Shown: positions 22,111 through 34,316 of the stretch, piece after piece
How the letters are laid out: every line of letters starts with the position of its first letter
How positions within the stretch are numbered: position 1 is the stretch's first letter
NCBI GenBank assembly: GCA_003586115.2
Contig: QVOM02000034.1
Span: forward strand, 141,694,290 to 141,758,289
Source: Salvator merianae
Taxonomy: Eukaryota; Chordata; Lepidosauria; Squamata; Teiidae
Direction of reading: 5' to 3'
DNA length: 64,000 bases
The notes under the pieces: generated by a model
What the model saw: only the letters and a program-made list of their open reading frames with translations
Told to the model about the DNA's origin: nothing
Database searches by the model: none
Made by a program: the position numbers and the translations under genes

Positions 22111-25100
22111 CACACTATTTTTTTTCCTATTTCTTCAGTGGAAGCTTTACTATATTATCCTCTGCTTTTAAGTACCCCTTTTAAACACTCTTATTTCATT
22201 CTGTCTTTCATTTTTAAATTATTTTTTCCTTGTTTTTGCACCTTCATTTTCCTTGATGTGAAGGTGGAGAAAGTAGTCTTGTGTCTTGCTGTGAAATGGT
22301 TCTCTACCTTGTACAATCCATAAAGAAGATGATCTTTTAAAGCAACTGGAATGTTACAAGGACAGAACCATCTTTTGTTGCCTGGGGATTGTAGGTTTTC
22401 TGTGAAAATGAATTACAGCAAGGTAGAGTTTATTACAGCCTCGTATGCTCTTTTGATGCCTGACAGTTTTTATTCTCATGAAGAGGAACAGGTTAATATA
22501 TGCACAAGTTACTCTTTTGAAGGAACCTTCTGTGATGTCTTCAAGCAGTTTATGGCCTAAATCATCTGTTAATTTCTGTCTCGCATTTTACAAATGGCCT
22601 ACTGTGCCAGCAGTAAGGAAATATGTATGTCTCAATAAAAGTGAGAAATGAATTTGTTGGGGTTGCAGGGGGGACTAGTGGAAAGGGTGGTTATTCCATC
22701 CTCACAAGGTTCACTTCCCTATCTACTCCTTTCCTTCCACTTCTGTAGTATATTAATATTTCCATTTTCTGAATGAAGATCTCAAAACTCATAGAGGTAG
22801 GAATTCACTGAGTTACATGTTAGCAACATTTTCAGAGACAATATTTTATGCTCCTGTTTCCTCCTGAGCAATGCTTTGGATCTAATTCCAAGGGAAAATT
22901 AATTGGATCAGAGAATTCCCAGTTTCAGTGGCAGAGCCCAGGAAGAAGGCTCTAGCAGCCTTTACAATGGCTCTGACAAGATTTTTCAAGACCTGAAAGA
23001 GAGACAAGGAACAATTTTCCCAACTTTCAAGTGTGTACTTAAATTCCTCCAGCTGTCCAGATGACTTGGGGATACAGTGAACTGGTGAAACCCTACATCT
23101 CCACAGGGAACATCAATCATTAGATGTTCTTCTTGGGTAAAACTCTGACTTTCACATAGCTCAGAATCTCAGCTATGTCTCAAGAAAAGCCTGATTCTAA
23201 TCTTCTCACAGCAGTAAAATTGCTATGTATACCCAATCAGGGGCACCACATGCAACTATTTTGCAGGTTTGTGAAGAGTTTGCATATCTGGAGTGCCTTG
23301 AAGTATGATAGATATCCCAAGAAGTTTAGTTCTGTTGGAACTCGGCATGTGTGTCTAAACTATTTATGTGATTTGGATCTATTCTAAACAATGAATCTAA
23401 GGCCTGTCTTCACTTACTGCTTCCGAGTGCTGCCGTGGGTTGAATAAGGTACCTGCTGCCACCGTGTCTCCAATTTCAGTGGCAGTGGGTGCCACTTAGT
23501 GACCGTACCGGCCCCTTTTCTGGAGCAACTGCTGGTGGTGGCACCTCATTTGCAAAGCTGTTTCTTCCATTCTGTACAGAAGCAACACCATTTTGCAGCA
23601 CCTTCTGGCTCCAAAATGGAGATGAGAAGAGTGCCTTCTTTCGGCAGTGCCTCATTTGTCTGCAATGCCTCCACCCAGAAGTGAAGATGTGGCCTAAATA
23701 TTGGTATTCTAAAAAAAGAGGTAAAGAGAGTCTCTGCTCTGTATTTCAGCTTATACTAATGTCTGGCATGAACAGGAAGGAGTTGCTGGAGCCAGAATGA
23801 GCTATAGCAACAATGGCTGATGCACTGAGACTATGAGGACAGTGGAGGAGGGGTAAGGATCTTGTTGGAAGTCTTGCTTTGATCCCACTAGACTGTGGCA
23901 AGATTCACATGAATAGCTGGAGTGCTTACTTCAGCTGTAGAGGTGGAAACATACTGTTTGCGTGCCTCCCCCCACTGCTTGCAGTGGTGCTAATGCTCTA
24001 CATTTCTGACCTGGCCTATTTTCAAAGATGTAAGAAGTAGCCCCAGGAGTTGGCCATTTTCCTTGTCTTTGAAAATAGGATTAGCTAGATTGCAAGCAAT
24101 GGAATGCACAAGGTAAATCTGCATGGTGATGATGGGATGTGGAGTGTCAGCAAGCACTGCAGAGTGCATGGTGCTTCCTTCTGTGGCAAGATTGTGCCTG
24201 GATGGGAGAGGGATTGCATGGAACCCACACCATTTGGGCCATGCCCTGGTGCCCTTTTTGCACCATGCAGATTCTGCTTGTGTTTTGATCTGCAGTAGAG
24301 CAGATCAAAGCAAGGCTTCCAATAGATGCTTGGACATCCCATTCAAAAGCACTCTCATGGGCTGTGACGGGTGGAAAGCTCTGTCAGAAGCCCTTTTCTC
24401 ACATAACTGGAAAAAGAACTTGGAAGCACTTTGCAGCTGCATGATGTCTGATATTCCACTCTTTTTCCCTGTCACGAACCCAGTATCCTATCTAATGCAA
24501 ACTGGTCCTATCATTTGACAATCAGCCCTTGAGAGTGAAGACCTCAAAAGTTGTGCCTTTCGCTGGAACTATTTCACATCATTTGTGAACGGCCACTGAT
24601 TGCTTTGGTGGTTTCACACATGGCTGGGAGTAGTTCTAGCGCTTATCACTTGATGACACAGAAGATGCCTATGTGAAGTGTCTTCACTGGAAAATGATCT
24701 GTACTATGATAGGTTAGTTTGCTGTCTCGGGTCTTTTTCACACATGAAAGACATGGCTTCCTTCTCCAGTACTAAGCAATAAAAATAACCCTGGGGTATT
24801 TGTTTCCAGTTATTACTTTGGGAGTATTCTGTATTTATAAATCTTTCTAACTATCTGTATGTTGAGTTTTGAACTGACATTAGGGTATAGGCAGAAAAAT
24901 ACTGGGATAGTTTAAAAAGAAGTGGGGGGATGGTTATAAGCTACATTTGGAAAATGTGCAACCTTTTTATCGAAGAAGAAAACCTACCAGAATCCTGACA
25001 AACTGCATGAGAAAAGCCATGGCAAGATTGTATGACTTTGTAACTTATATATCCAATTGACCTTGAGCAAAGGGCAATCGCTGCCAGAGAGAACATGTCT

Positions 25101-27279
25101 AGAAAATTATCTTACATTCAGCTTCTTTAAATCTATGGACTACTGTTGTTTATAAGGGCACTGTAAACAGAGACCTATGAAAATATAGCCATTATTCTTT
25201 AGAACACAAACAAGGTTTGGAAAGAACTTGTGTGGCCATGCATCAGACATATCCTAGAGGGCATTTCCTGATGTTTGTGAAGTGAGTAAGGTACTCTGCT
25301 TTCATTAGGATCTGGACATATTGCCCCACTGAAAGATAGTTGGAACCTGAAGTAACAAGCTTGAAGAGATCTCAGTTCAGCATTGTTTCTGAGATTTAGG
25401 TCAGTCTCCACCTACCAGCTAAAGTGGCTTTATAATAGGCACATGAGAGGGCATCATGATCTGCCACTGGAAAAGATGCTTCCACATCTCCATTCGTTTT
25501 TTAAAAACATTTTCTTAACTTTTTTCAAAGAGAAATATACAAAAGTTGCTACCCACCTTCCCACCCACCTCTACCCTTGTTTTCTATGTCTCCATTTGTG
25601 AGCTTGGAGGCATTATTTCCAGCAGTGGGTGTAAGAACTTTCATTCAGGACAGCAACTCACTTCCTGCAAAAATGGCACCTCCATTTGTGATCATGCCAT
25701 AAATGGGGTGGCCTGATTGTCCCAAAGTGCTTTCTCTTGCCATCAGTGCAGACACTGTAGCAGAAGTTACTTTTTTGGATGCCTCCAGGGGTAAGTAGAG
25801 AGGTGGCCTTAAAATGGCATGTAGGGAATTCCCCAGAGTACAGATGGGGAGAAACAGGCCCCTGGCCAGTAAAGCATTATGGCTCCCTCATACCATGCAG
25901 GTTGAGAGAAACAACCAGCACAGAGTGCCATAATAAACATGGAGCTTAACAGGTAATGGTATACCATTGGTACTTACTTCCTGGAAATCAGGGCATGTTC
26001 TCAAAATTCCCATCATGAAAAAGTTAATGATTACGAGAACAGAGAATAAAGAATGCAAGGTCAGGCATGCTAAGATGAGCTTGTCTGGGAACCTATGGCT
26101 GCATTTAATATCATTCTTTTAAAGTAGCTTATACAATGAAAAAGCTCCTGAATTTAATATTCAAAGACATATTCAGGGGAAGTTCTCATACCTCTTTGCA
26201 AGTTAATTATTTGAAAAAAAAATGTTTAGACTCATATCTGCTTTTAAAGTGCTTTATTATCTTAAGATACAGTATCTGAGATTACTGTTATTACTACATG
26301 TTTCATGAATGTTTTAACATACGGATTACTGTCTTAAATGCTTTCACATCAACAGTAATCTCTTTGATTATTTCTTATTTGCTGTAATAGTGACTGATTC
26401 ACTTTTTAATAGCTTGGTTGCTTCTTTTTTTGGCTTAATATTTTCTCTTTGACCTTGCTTTTTCTCAAAAATATAAAAAGCGGGAGTTACTATTTCCTTA
26501 TTCTTATGCTTCTGGAGGCACAACTACAATGTATAAAAATATTAAGAACTTGCACCCTTTTAAGTTTTATACCACTTTCTTGAAAGAGATAAAATCCCCA
26601 GGGAAGATACTTGTTTGACATTGGTAGAAGTGAGTATAAAATGGCTTTCTATAAAAATAAAGTACTAAAAAAATGAGATGAGTAAAGCAGCCTTAAGAGA
26701 AACTTTAAGTAGAGAGGATTTCACAGGCCCAATGGATAGTAAACACTTCCAGCTGGTGGTTATTGCCTTCATGATGAATGTGCTGTTAACTCCCACAAGT
26801 GCCAAGATTATCCTCTTTCACTTCCTAGAATTTTTTTTCCTGGTCCTGTAACAAGTTTATTTGGCTTCATGATGGTCTCAAGGATGCTGCAATTCTACAG
26901 TATAAACCTTTACAATCTGTTCAAACTCTCCAGCAGGTTCATAGAAGAAAGGAGTGACTGTCACCATTTCACAGTTCCTTGAGGACTCCAAACTTTCTCT
27001 TCAACACTTAGAATATTTTCCTGGAGGAAACATACTAGATTTATCAATCACTCTCCCAAAATATCAGAACGGAAACAAAAATGAAATCATACGAGTTTAT
27101 CAAGCGCATTTGCTATGCAGATTCAATTTCAAGCTGCGTTCAAATGGTCTTGTAGTTCTTACTCATCCCCTGGTCTATTTCCCTGAAGTCATACTGTGAC
27201 TACTTTTCCTGCATATAACCCTTGCTCCTCACTCAAAAAGTCCTGTTGTCTCTCTCATTAAGATTTTTATTGCAGACTC
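22111..27279. other. Long unique stretch without a recognisable gene
   Basis: Five kilobases of mostly AT-rich sequence. Weak items inside: 22740-22830 resembles the core of a MIR-type SINE (ATTTCCATTTTCTGAATGA, then CTCATAGAGGTAGG); 23400-23425 carries a Harbinger-like end AGGCCTGTCTTCACTTACTGC after CTA, without a matching right end that I could find; 24015-24079 is a hairpin with 14-bp perfect arms. Open frames up to 131 codons (24123-24518) lack any motif. Confidence 0.45.
24015..24079. repeat. Hairpin, 14-bp perfect arms
   Basis: CCTATTTTCAAAGA at 24015-24028 pairs with its exact complement at 24066-24079, enclosing 37 nt. Probably the core of a small palindromic transposon; no function is evident. 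Confidence 0.6.
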
Positions 27280-27282
27280 TTA

Positions 27283-27748
27283 GGGCCTTTCTGCACTTAC
27301 TAATTCTGGTACAGTAAAAAGCCTAGCTCACTTTGGGCCTCTCTCTTCTGCACTCTTATGCAGTCTAGAGAGGCTCCATCCCTACTAGATTGCTCTGTCT
27401 GCATTGTACAGTGTGTAGCCTAGTCCAGGGACCTCTGGAATGGGACAGGGAGGCATGTGGAAAGGTGCATGCTTCCCTGTTTGGTTAAGAGAGGGACCCA
27501 TTTTGGTGGCACAATAAGTCCCTCTGGGGCTCTGAGGTCAGGAACTTTCATTGCTGACTGTCGCAGCCGTTTCATCAGGCTCCAAAACTTGTGGGAGCTT
27601 TGGAGTGGTGCAGGATCTGTCTCAGAACAGGCTGTCCTAGTGTGGATGGCCTTGTTCTGGGACAGCTGGACTGCTCCAGCAAGGGACCTGTTCTAGCTGG
27701 AACAGTTCCAGCTACGGTAGTCCAGTCCCTGCAAATGCAAAAATAGAC
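27283..27748. mobile_element. Harbinger-like non-autonomous element
   Basis: The left end is GGGCCTTTCTGCACTTAC, nearly identical to the ends of the palindromic element at 5665. TTA lies on both sides (27280-27282 and 27749-27751), matching the usual 3-bp TWA target duplication of PIF/Harbinger elements. The right end has diverged (reverse complement AGTCTATTTTTGCATTTGC). The interior holds small inverted repeats, for example CTAGCTGGAACAGTTCCAGC, and no coding sequence. Confidence 0.55.
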
Positions 27749-28099
27749 TTATATCTTTTTCCCATCTTCAATTCCACCAAGGGAGCAACAGAAAAAATCA
27801 AAAGAACAGTTTTGTGGGTCTGCTCTAAGAATTAGAAAAGGCTTCTCAATATGTTTCACTCCCCTCCCCCTCTTAAACACTGGAAGCTATCATATGAAGG
27901 GCACTTCTTGCATTTAATGGTTATTCCTAAAAGGTTAACCATTTTCAGTCAGTAACGGGAGCTGTCAGGACTTTTTATTAGTGGCTGCATCACTCCAGGA
28001 TCCTGGCAGGGTCAACAGACTGACCTAATGCAATGTTGGGCCCTTCTTGGCCCCTCAGGTACTGTGCTGTCTTCTGTAGTCTAGGCATTCTTGCATCTT

Positions 28100-28332
28100 T
28101 TCATTTTTCATTTCATTTCTATATACTTATAGCCTGCCCTTCAGCAAATGGTTCCAGGGCAAATCACATTTATAAAAACATAAAACACCAATAAAATCAA
28201 TAGAACAATTTAACACCCCCACCCAACCTGACACCTAATGGGCATTGTCCTTTGACTGTTGCCCTCTGGCTGCTATCTTGGGACCACACCCCTATAGTCC
28301 CAGGTGAAGCTGCTTAATCCAGCAGTTCAGCA
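28100..28332 (-). repeat. L2-type LINE 3' end
   Basis: 'cttatagcctgcccttcagcaaatggttccagggc' followed by 'acataaaacaccaataaaatcaatag' and 'acacctaatgggcattg' corresponds in order to the 3' UTR of the minus-strand LINE at 3196-3400. It is a 5'-truncated copy of the same or a sister family. Confidence 0.55.
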
Positions 28333-28699
28333 CTTGCAGCTCCAACACCGGGTAGTTGTTCTCCAAGGATGACTGGATGATAGTAATTTCAGAGGCTGCA
28401 GCTCTCCCTGGCAGCAGAATCCTTGCAGGAAGAGTTAAGGCAGTGCTACTGCCACTTCTGTCTGCCATGATCTGAGTCAATTTTGCGTTGGATTGGTCAT
28501 CCAGGAACTTTGGTGTGCACCCATGTGCACAAAAACAAGTTCCTGGATGCACAAAAGAAAAGCAAGTTCCTGGCTGCCCAGTCCAATACAAAAACGGCAT
28601 TGGCTAGGGGAATCTGGTGGCCAGTTTTGCACTAGGATAGGATTTTTTACAAAACTGACATTTCCCCAAAATATCCCATTGCAACAGTTTGGGAAGATT
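28333..28699. other. No gene recognised; local inverted repeats
   Basis: AAGTTCCTGG occurs twice (28538 and 28564 areas) and its complement CCAGGAACTT at 28501-28510, with GTGCAC repeats between them, giving alternative hairpins. No gene is visible. Confidence 0.45.
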
Positions 28700-28754
28700 A
28701 TAGAGATCATTTGAGGGTGTCCTGTTGCAGGTGCCATGATTTTCTCAAGGTCAC

Positions 28755-28935
28755 CTTATAGCTACCTGCATCAGGGTCTTCTCTGTTGTGACACCTACAC
28801 TTTGGAATGCTGCGCCCACTGACATTTGGGAGGCATCTCTTCATTCAACATTCCAGTGTCCATTTAAAGCATTCTTCTTCACTTACACATCCCCTGTGTG
28901 AATGGTTCCCCTATTGTTATCCACCTACAGGTATA
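28755..28935 (+). pseudogene. L2/CR1-clade LINE ORF2 C-terminal fragment
   Basis: In the plus frame from 28769 the sequence reads RVFSVVTPTLWNAAPTDIW, then FKAFFFTYTS, matching the conserved post-RT tail of L2/CR1-type LINE ORF2 proteins, whose usual form is FSVxAPxLWNxLPxxIR followed by FKxxLKTxLF. The fragment is short, 5'-truncated and lacks catalytic residues. It runs into AT-rich sequence near 28940. Confidence 0.7.
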
Positions 28936-29243
28936 AATAGTATTTTTTATATATATGCTGCTACAACATCTGCTGTTCAAACAGGTTTAGGAGTCTCAGT
29001 CATCTCAGCCATTAATAAGACTAAAGTTGTTATTTTTTGGTTGCATATGTCAATCATGGCTGAGGACAGACTTCTGAGAATGTGCCTTGATGAACAACTT
29101 AGGCACAAATCTGATATTCATAGTTTAATATAGCAAGGAGGTCTAGAACCACTTTAGAGACTAACAGAGAAAAAGAAGTTGGCAGGATGTGTTTTTGTAG
29201 ACTAAATGTGGTTACCAGTGTGATTTCTTCTACAAGCCCTAGG

Positions 29244-29593
29244 TAGAGATGTGCACAAAAAAAAATTGTGTGTTTATTTTGCTGTCAAAGTGAAACTCCA
29301 TTTATTTGTTTCATTGTTAAAAGCTTAATTGAAAAACCCAGGTTTTACATTCATTTTTGCACTTTTGCACACAGTAAAATATTTTTCCCATTGCAAAAGC
29401 CCTTTTAATGGGAAAACACAGCAGAACCGTGAATGTTCAATTGAATATTTCATCTTTACAAGCGGGAGGATGCTTCATTTCGATCACAGTTTTGGATGTG
29501 TGAAAAAACACATTTTCGTTTCAATCCAAATACCTGCAAACATGACATTTTCATTCAAATTTGTGAATGTGAATTGAATTTTGCACATCTCTA
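29244..29593. mobile_element. hAT-like non-autonomous element
   Basis: Ends TAGAGATGTGCACAAA (left) and TAGAGATGTGCAAAA (right, reverse complemented) are inverted repeats of about 13 bp. The flanks GCCCTAGG (29236-29243) and GCCCTAAT (29594-29601) match in 6 of 8 positions, fitting a decayed 8-bp hAT target duplication. The interior is AT-rich with no transposase. The termini are close to those of the elements at 43729, 46527 and 17782. Confidence 0.75.
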
Positions 29594-29601
29594 GCCCTAA
29601 T

Positions 29602-29985
29602 GTGTATAAGTCATCAGACCAGGCAGCTATTTAAGGAACAGGTGGTAGACATCAGTACTCAAAATGATATTGCCATTCTTTCCAGCCCCAAATTACTTAA
29701 ATGGCTGATTCAGACCAAAAAGTCATGTCAGCTTGAAAAACATTTATCTTTTAATATGTCTTAAGGAAAATCTTTACATATGCTTGATTTGAACAAATTG
29801 ATTTCATAGTCAAACGTGAAAGATTCCATTGCTTCTTTCACAAAGATACAAATATAATCATTTTCATTACAATATATTTCAATATTTTATGGTTTTCTAC
29901 CCTCCCCACCTCATTTTCAGGTCCACATCCTCAATTTATTTCTTTGGAAAGTTTCTTACTCTCTGTATTCCAACTTCACCCACAT
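29602..29985. other. No gene recognised; pyrimidine-rich
   Basis: AT-rich and pyrimidine-rich sequence. It may be the 3' UTR of the minus-strand L1-like remnant that follows, but no boundary or motif proves this. Confidence 0.4.
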
Positions 29986-29989
29986 TGGT

Positions 29990-30950
29990 CTCTATATCAC
30001 ATTGTAACCATATTCTCCTCCCCCTTTTTAATATATTTATTAAATTTTATTTAAGATATATACAACATACATTTAACCCAGAGGGTAAATGCATAAATTG
30101 ATATTATTCGCATGTTGCCTTCCTCCTTATTCAGAAATTTCTTCTAAATTGTATGTTTCTTTCCTTTCCTGATTTTTCAGTTCTTTTCTTCTTCCAATCT
30201 GTCTTCTTTCCTCTTCAAACCCAGGAATAACAATTTCATTTTCTAATTCTTGTAGAAACTCAATAAAGGATTTCCAGTTTTTAGAAAACTTATCAACTGT
30301 CTTGCTTTGCAATAAATTTGTCAATTTGTCCATTTTAGCGAGATCTATCATCTTAATCAACTAATCATCTACCTTTGGTAATTATCTGTTTTCTATTTTT
30401 GTGCACAAATAATTCTAGCTGCAGCCACCATATTTTGAATTAAAACATTAACATTTTCAAGACTGTCTTCTATTATACCTTATAGATAAAATTCTGGTTT
30501 AAAAAGAATGTTGATCTTTCAAATCTTCTGCATACACATGAATTTTTGCACTCAATTTTTTTTGTAACCATATTCTCCATATTTGTCCTATTTTCTTCTT
30601 CACACTGTTCCATTTCATTCTTATTCTTTTATCCCTAATTATATCAAATATTAATATTTCCTAAATATGCTCTTTCTACCTCTCCACTGTCCATTTACTT
30701 TCACCTTTCCATCCATCCACTATAGTTTCTCTTGCCACCAATAATTTTTGAAGTGGATCTTTATTTTTTATTTCCTTATTTCTCCTCACCATTCTCCCTA
30801 AAAAGCATATCTCATGTGCATGTTCCAGTGGTTCCTTCAATGTCTATTCAATTTCCTCCCTCATTTGTTGCCAGAACTTTTGAACCTCCACATATTCCCC
30901 CCTCTCATATTTTATTTGATGGACTGATATTTGACCTGTCGGGATGTTGA
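29990..30950 (-). pseudogene. L1-like LINE ORF2 C-terminal remnant
   Basis: Minus-strand translation gives L1 ORF2 C-terminal features: MVAAARIICAQK (about 30400-30435), typical of the post-zinc-finger helix, then the open frame 30127-30360 (77 codons) with KMDKLTNLL and FSKNWKSFIEFLQE, resembling the L1 carboxy tail. The part at 30600-30930 reads VARETIVDGWKGESKWTVER in one minus frame and may belong to a second, distinct L1-like copy joined here. The low-coordinate end is a T/A-rich tract at 30020-30050, as expected for the 3' end. There are frameshifts and stops throughout. Moderate confidence for L1, low for the exact extent. Confidence 0.5.
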
Positions 30951-31184
30951 GGGGAACCTGCATTATTTCTTACAGAGAGAATACACCCAAGTGACTCCTA
31001 GGGTGGCATTAATTTTTACAAGGGCTACACATCTTAGAAATATATTTTTAGAGCAAAATTGGGTGCTTTGTTCAGGGGATGGGGAGTGTTGATTTAAAAA
31101 TTTGTTTTGTTCTGATTTTTCTTTTATCTTTATTTGATATGGTCATATAACTAATTAATAAATTGAAATTAAATATGTGGTTTA

Positions 31185-31320
31185 TATGTTTTTAATTGTT
31201 TTAGCCTTGTTTTTGAAATGTATGTGAACCAATTTGAGATTTTTAATTATAAAGTAGTACATAAATTCTGCAAATAAATAAATTATGTGTGCATGCATGT
31301 ATGTATGCATGCATGAAAAT
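31185..31320 (+). repeat. LINE/SINE 3' tail plus ATGC-rich microsatellite
   Basis: 'tgaaccaatttgagatttttaattataaagtagtacataaattctgcaaataaataaatt' matches the common squamate retroelement tail (CCxxTTTGAGAT...TATAAAGxxGTATATAAAT). It is followed at 31284-31316 by an irregular GCATGCATGTATGTATGCATGC repeat, typical of slippage at a retroelement tail. Confidence 0.55.
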
Positions 31321-32125
31321 ATATATGTACAGTATATATGTAAAACTGAATAATCATTATGAAAACAAACATCAAAACTTTTGCTATTTCTTAAAAAGTT
31401 TTTAATCCAAACTGCCACTTATTTAGCTTTCTGGCAATTTGCATCTTGGTCTATCTGGTTCTATTTATAAATTGTCTCTGATTATTCCCTACACTGTATG
31501 GAATAGTAAGGATTTAAATGTTGGCCTTTTGCATGCCCCATTATGTTTCCTCATTCATTTCTGCTATTGACCCCAAAACTGAGACATGAACTCATTCAAT
31601 CTTTAATGAAACTGCATCCTCCTGAAAAGGCAGCTGCCAACTGATGCTAGTTCTTGGGGCTGGGTGCGGGCAAGAGGTAAGATGGTGATTGGGAGAGACA
31701 CCTTTCCTTGCAATGTACTGCCCTCTGATCTGCAGTCCGTATCCAATTTGATGTAAACAAAGATGCCTCTCCCAATTACTAGCTTGCCTCCTGCCCATTA
31801 CACAAGACAGCACTGACCTGCAGCTGCTGGTGCTGAATGAGGCAATTTCAAGAAAGATACCATTTTATGCCCCAGACATGTTGGCAGGCAATCTGCATTG
31901 GAAAAAGCTTTTGTTAGAGCTTTTGCCCAATGCCTGTTGCTAGCATAAAGGGACACATCTAGATCAGGTCTTAAAACCCTTGTAATCCTCTCACCTAAGG
32001 TAGTAAGTTCTATTTTGGAAAACGTAATATTTTTGGTTTCATCTTAAATGGGGCGCAGGTCTAGTTTTAGCATTGACGTGGTCTTGGTTGCCCTGCGTGA
32101 TGATCATTTGGCACCATGGTTTAAG
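31321..32125. other. No gene recognised
   Basis: Unique AT-rich sequence; the short open frames lack motifs. Confidence 0.5.
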
Positions 32126-32485
32126 AATATAGGAACATAAGAGAAGGCCTGCTGGATCAGGCCACAGTTGATCTAGTCCAGCATCCTGTCTCAGACAGTG
32201 GCCCATCAATTGCTTTTGGGCATTCTAAAACAGAATATAAAGGCAAAACCTTCACCTGCTTTCAACTCCCTGAAAATGGTCTTTAGAGGCACCCTGATGG
32301 TCTCTCCACCCTGGAGGTAGTACCTAGGCATCCATTCTAGTAGCCACTGATACACCTGAACTCCATGAATCTGTCCAACTCATTCTTAAAGCTATCCAGG
32401 CTAACTGCTGTCCCCATTTCTTCTGGTAGTAAATTCCATAGAACGATGACCCTCTGGTTGAAAAAATACCATGAAACTCTGTCAC
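32126..32485 (-). repeat. CR1-clade LINE 3' UTR
   Basis: The plus-strand start, AACATAAGAGAAGGCCTGCT then GGATCAGGCC, is the common sauropsid CR1-clade 3' terminus in reverse complement. Between 32330 and 32480 the sequence matches the plus-strand copy at 20240-20405 in inverted orientation, so the two are the same family. No coding part remains beyond possible ORF2 tail traces. A 30-bp fragment of the same terminus in the opposite orientation occurs at about 46633-46663. Confidence 0.8.
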
Positions 32486-33140
32486 CCAAAATCTGAAGTG
32501 CAATTCATATGGACCTGCAAGGTTTTTATAAGAATTCTTCTCAAAGATATCAGGGTACACATTATTTTCATTTACATGGATTGAAAACTAATAAAGAAGT
32601 CATGCCTTGGCATATAGATTGCCACAAATACAGTGTAAATAATCTCAAATATACAATTAAAAATATCATCATTATAGATGATCATGTACTTCTAAAAGAA
32701 AATCTTATAAATCCTCTGAATTTCACAAGGTACTAGAATTCTGAAACACAGGTGAGTGAAGCTTTCATGGTACTTTTAGGGGAATCCAACCCCAAATGTC
32801 GTGATACCAAGAACATTTTTTTCCAGTTTCCCTTAAAATCTATCCTTAAAATCAATCCTCCAGGAGTCTGCTATTTGATTACATCACTGACTTGCCTTAT
32901 TCTTTTGTTTCTTACTCACCACTCCACCCCCACAATATGGCTAATTACAGGTAATATCTATGAGGTAAAAATAAAAATTACAGTAGTCTTTTCTTTTTTC
33001 CTTTGCAAAGATAAAGGTCAGAAAAGATTATGAATTCTTTGTTCCTACTTTTATTTCTGTTTGCATTATTTCTACTTCTAGTTAAGAAATATAGGAAGGG
33101 AATGGAAAAACTTGCTCAAAATGAGCCTGAGAGATGACAC
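32486..33140. other. No gene recognised
   Basis: AT-rich unique sequence between a LINE tail and the Harbinger-like cluster. Confidence 0.5.
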
Positions 33141-33143
33141 AAT

Positions 33144-33714
33144 GGGCCTGTTCGCACTACCGTGGTAAACCGTTTGCTGGAATGGAGGTTTCACACTGCC
33201 GCAGGCACGTGCCTCCCCCGAACCGAACCGAGCCTCGCCCGATAAATACCTGTTGCTGGGGAAGGCAAGACAAGTAATTACTTGTCTTGATTCCGACCTG
33301 CACGATTGAGCAAAGATCAGGGAAGGTCCTTTCGCACTCCCTTCCTGGCTTGAAATAGCGGCAGGGAGGGGCTGGTGTGGCTGCGCAGGCACGGTCCCCT
33401 GCTTCGCAACCCGGTTTGCCCTTTGGGCTTCGCAACCTGGCTGCCGTTGCGAAGACAGCTCCGAAAGGAGCCCCTCTAGCTTCCAAGCAGTACTCTATGG
33501 TTCAGATTACTAGACCTATCTAGGCATCTGTGCCTCTATGGTTCGTGACCTCATTTTCAGCCTAGGGGATTCCTATCCGCACTGCTCCCTCTGCTGATCA
33601 GCCTGAAGTCCGTTTCTCTGCCTGTAAGTACGTATAGCACCCAGCAGACCCCAACCTCTCTGGTCTGAAGCCTACTAATGAGAATGTTCTACGAAGGTAA
33701 GTGCGAACAGGCCC
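33144..33714 (+). mobile_element. Harbinger-like element A (full length, 571 bp)
   Basis: Exact terminal inverted repeats GGGCCTGTTCGCAC and a 3-bp duplication AAT on each side (33141-33143, 33715-33717). The element is CpG-rich relative to its flanks, suggesting recent arrival. It contains the 18-bp palindrome GACAAGTAATTACTTGTC near 33270. A second copy in opposite orientation lies at 58357-59021 with the same internal order. Open frames up to 109 codons cross it but have no transposase or other motif. The Harbinger assignment is inferred from TSD length and end sequence. Confidence 0.8.
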
Positions 33715-33739
33715 AATGAATCCTAGGGTCCTTAATGTA

Positions 33740-34220
33740 GGGCCTATTCATGCTTGCTGACCTGGCATGGTATAATGATACCATATCAGGCCAGGAAGGA
33801 TCAGGTGTGGTGGTGGCTATCCACACTTTGCATGTTGGAAAAGCCCCATACCGGGCCAGCAGCATTTGAAGTGTGGATGTCCAGGCCAGGGCAGGCTGAA
33901 TCACCATGGCAATGTTCATGGCAATATCTGGCATGCACCCAGACATTGCCATGGCACTCTGGATGCTGCACATGACTGCACAGCTGGAGTCATGCAAGCA
34001 TGCCCACTTGCATCACACCTGGAAGAGGGTGTGGATGCTGCTGACTTGGAATGTTCTAGCCACTCTTGGTCAACCTGTGGAGTGCTTTTTAGTAGTGCAC
34101 TGCTGGGTGGCTCAGGGCAGCCTACAGCAACTTTGGGGGAGTTGCTACAGCTCTCTGGTGCAGATGTATTTACACAGTGAGCAGACTGGTATTCACTGAA
34201 AGGTAAATGTGAACAGACCC
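33740..34220. mobile_element. Harbinger-like element B
   Basis: The left end GGGCCTATTCATGC and the right end (reverse complement GGGTCTGTTCACATTTACC) resemble those of element A. Inside are several short inverted repeats such as GGTATAATGATACC and paired ATGGCAATGT/ACATTGCCAT phrases. The flanking 3-mers (GTA, ACA) do not match, so the duplication has decayed or the boundary is off by a few bases. Confidence 0.6.
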
Positions 34221-34316
34221 ACAGAGAGTGGCTGATTGGGTCTCATGTTGACCAATCAGAAACAGATTTTGTCTGTAGGGATACATCTTGTTTTATATAA
34301 CATCTCTTCAGACTCT

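Noticed and set aside
24123..24518. 131-codon plus-strand frame
   Set aside because: No motif, and it overlaps other open frames in both strands, as expected for a mildly GC-rich stretch.
33157..33486. CpG-rich segment as a promoter CpG island for a host gene
   Set aside because: It lies wholly inside a transposon with exact terminal repeats and has a second copy at 58.4 kb, so the CpG content comes from the element.
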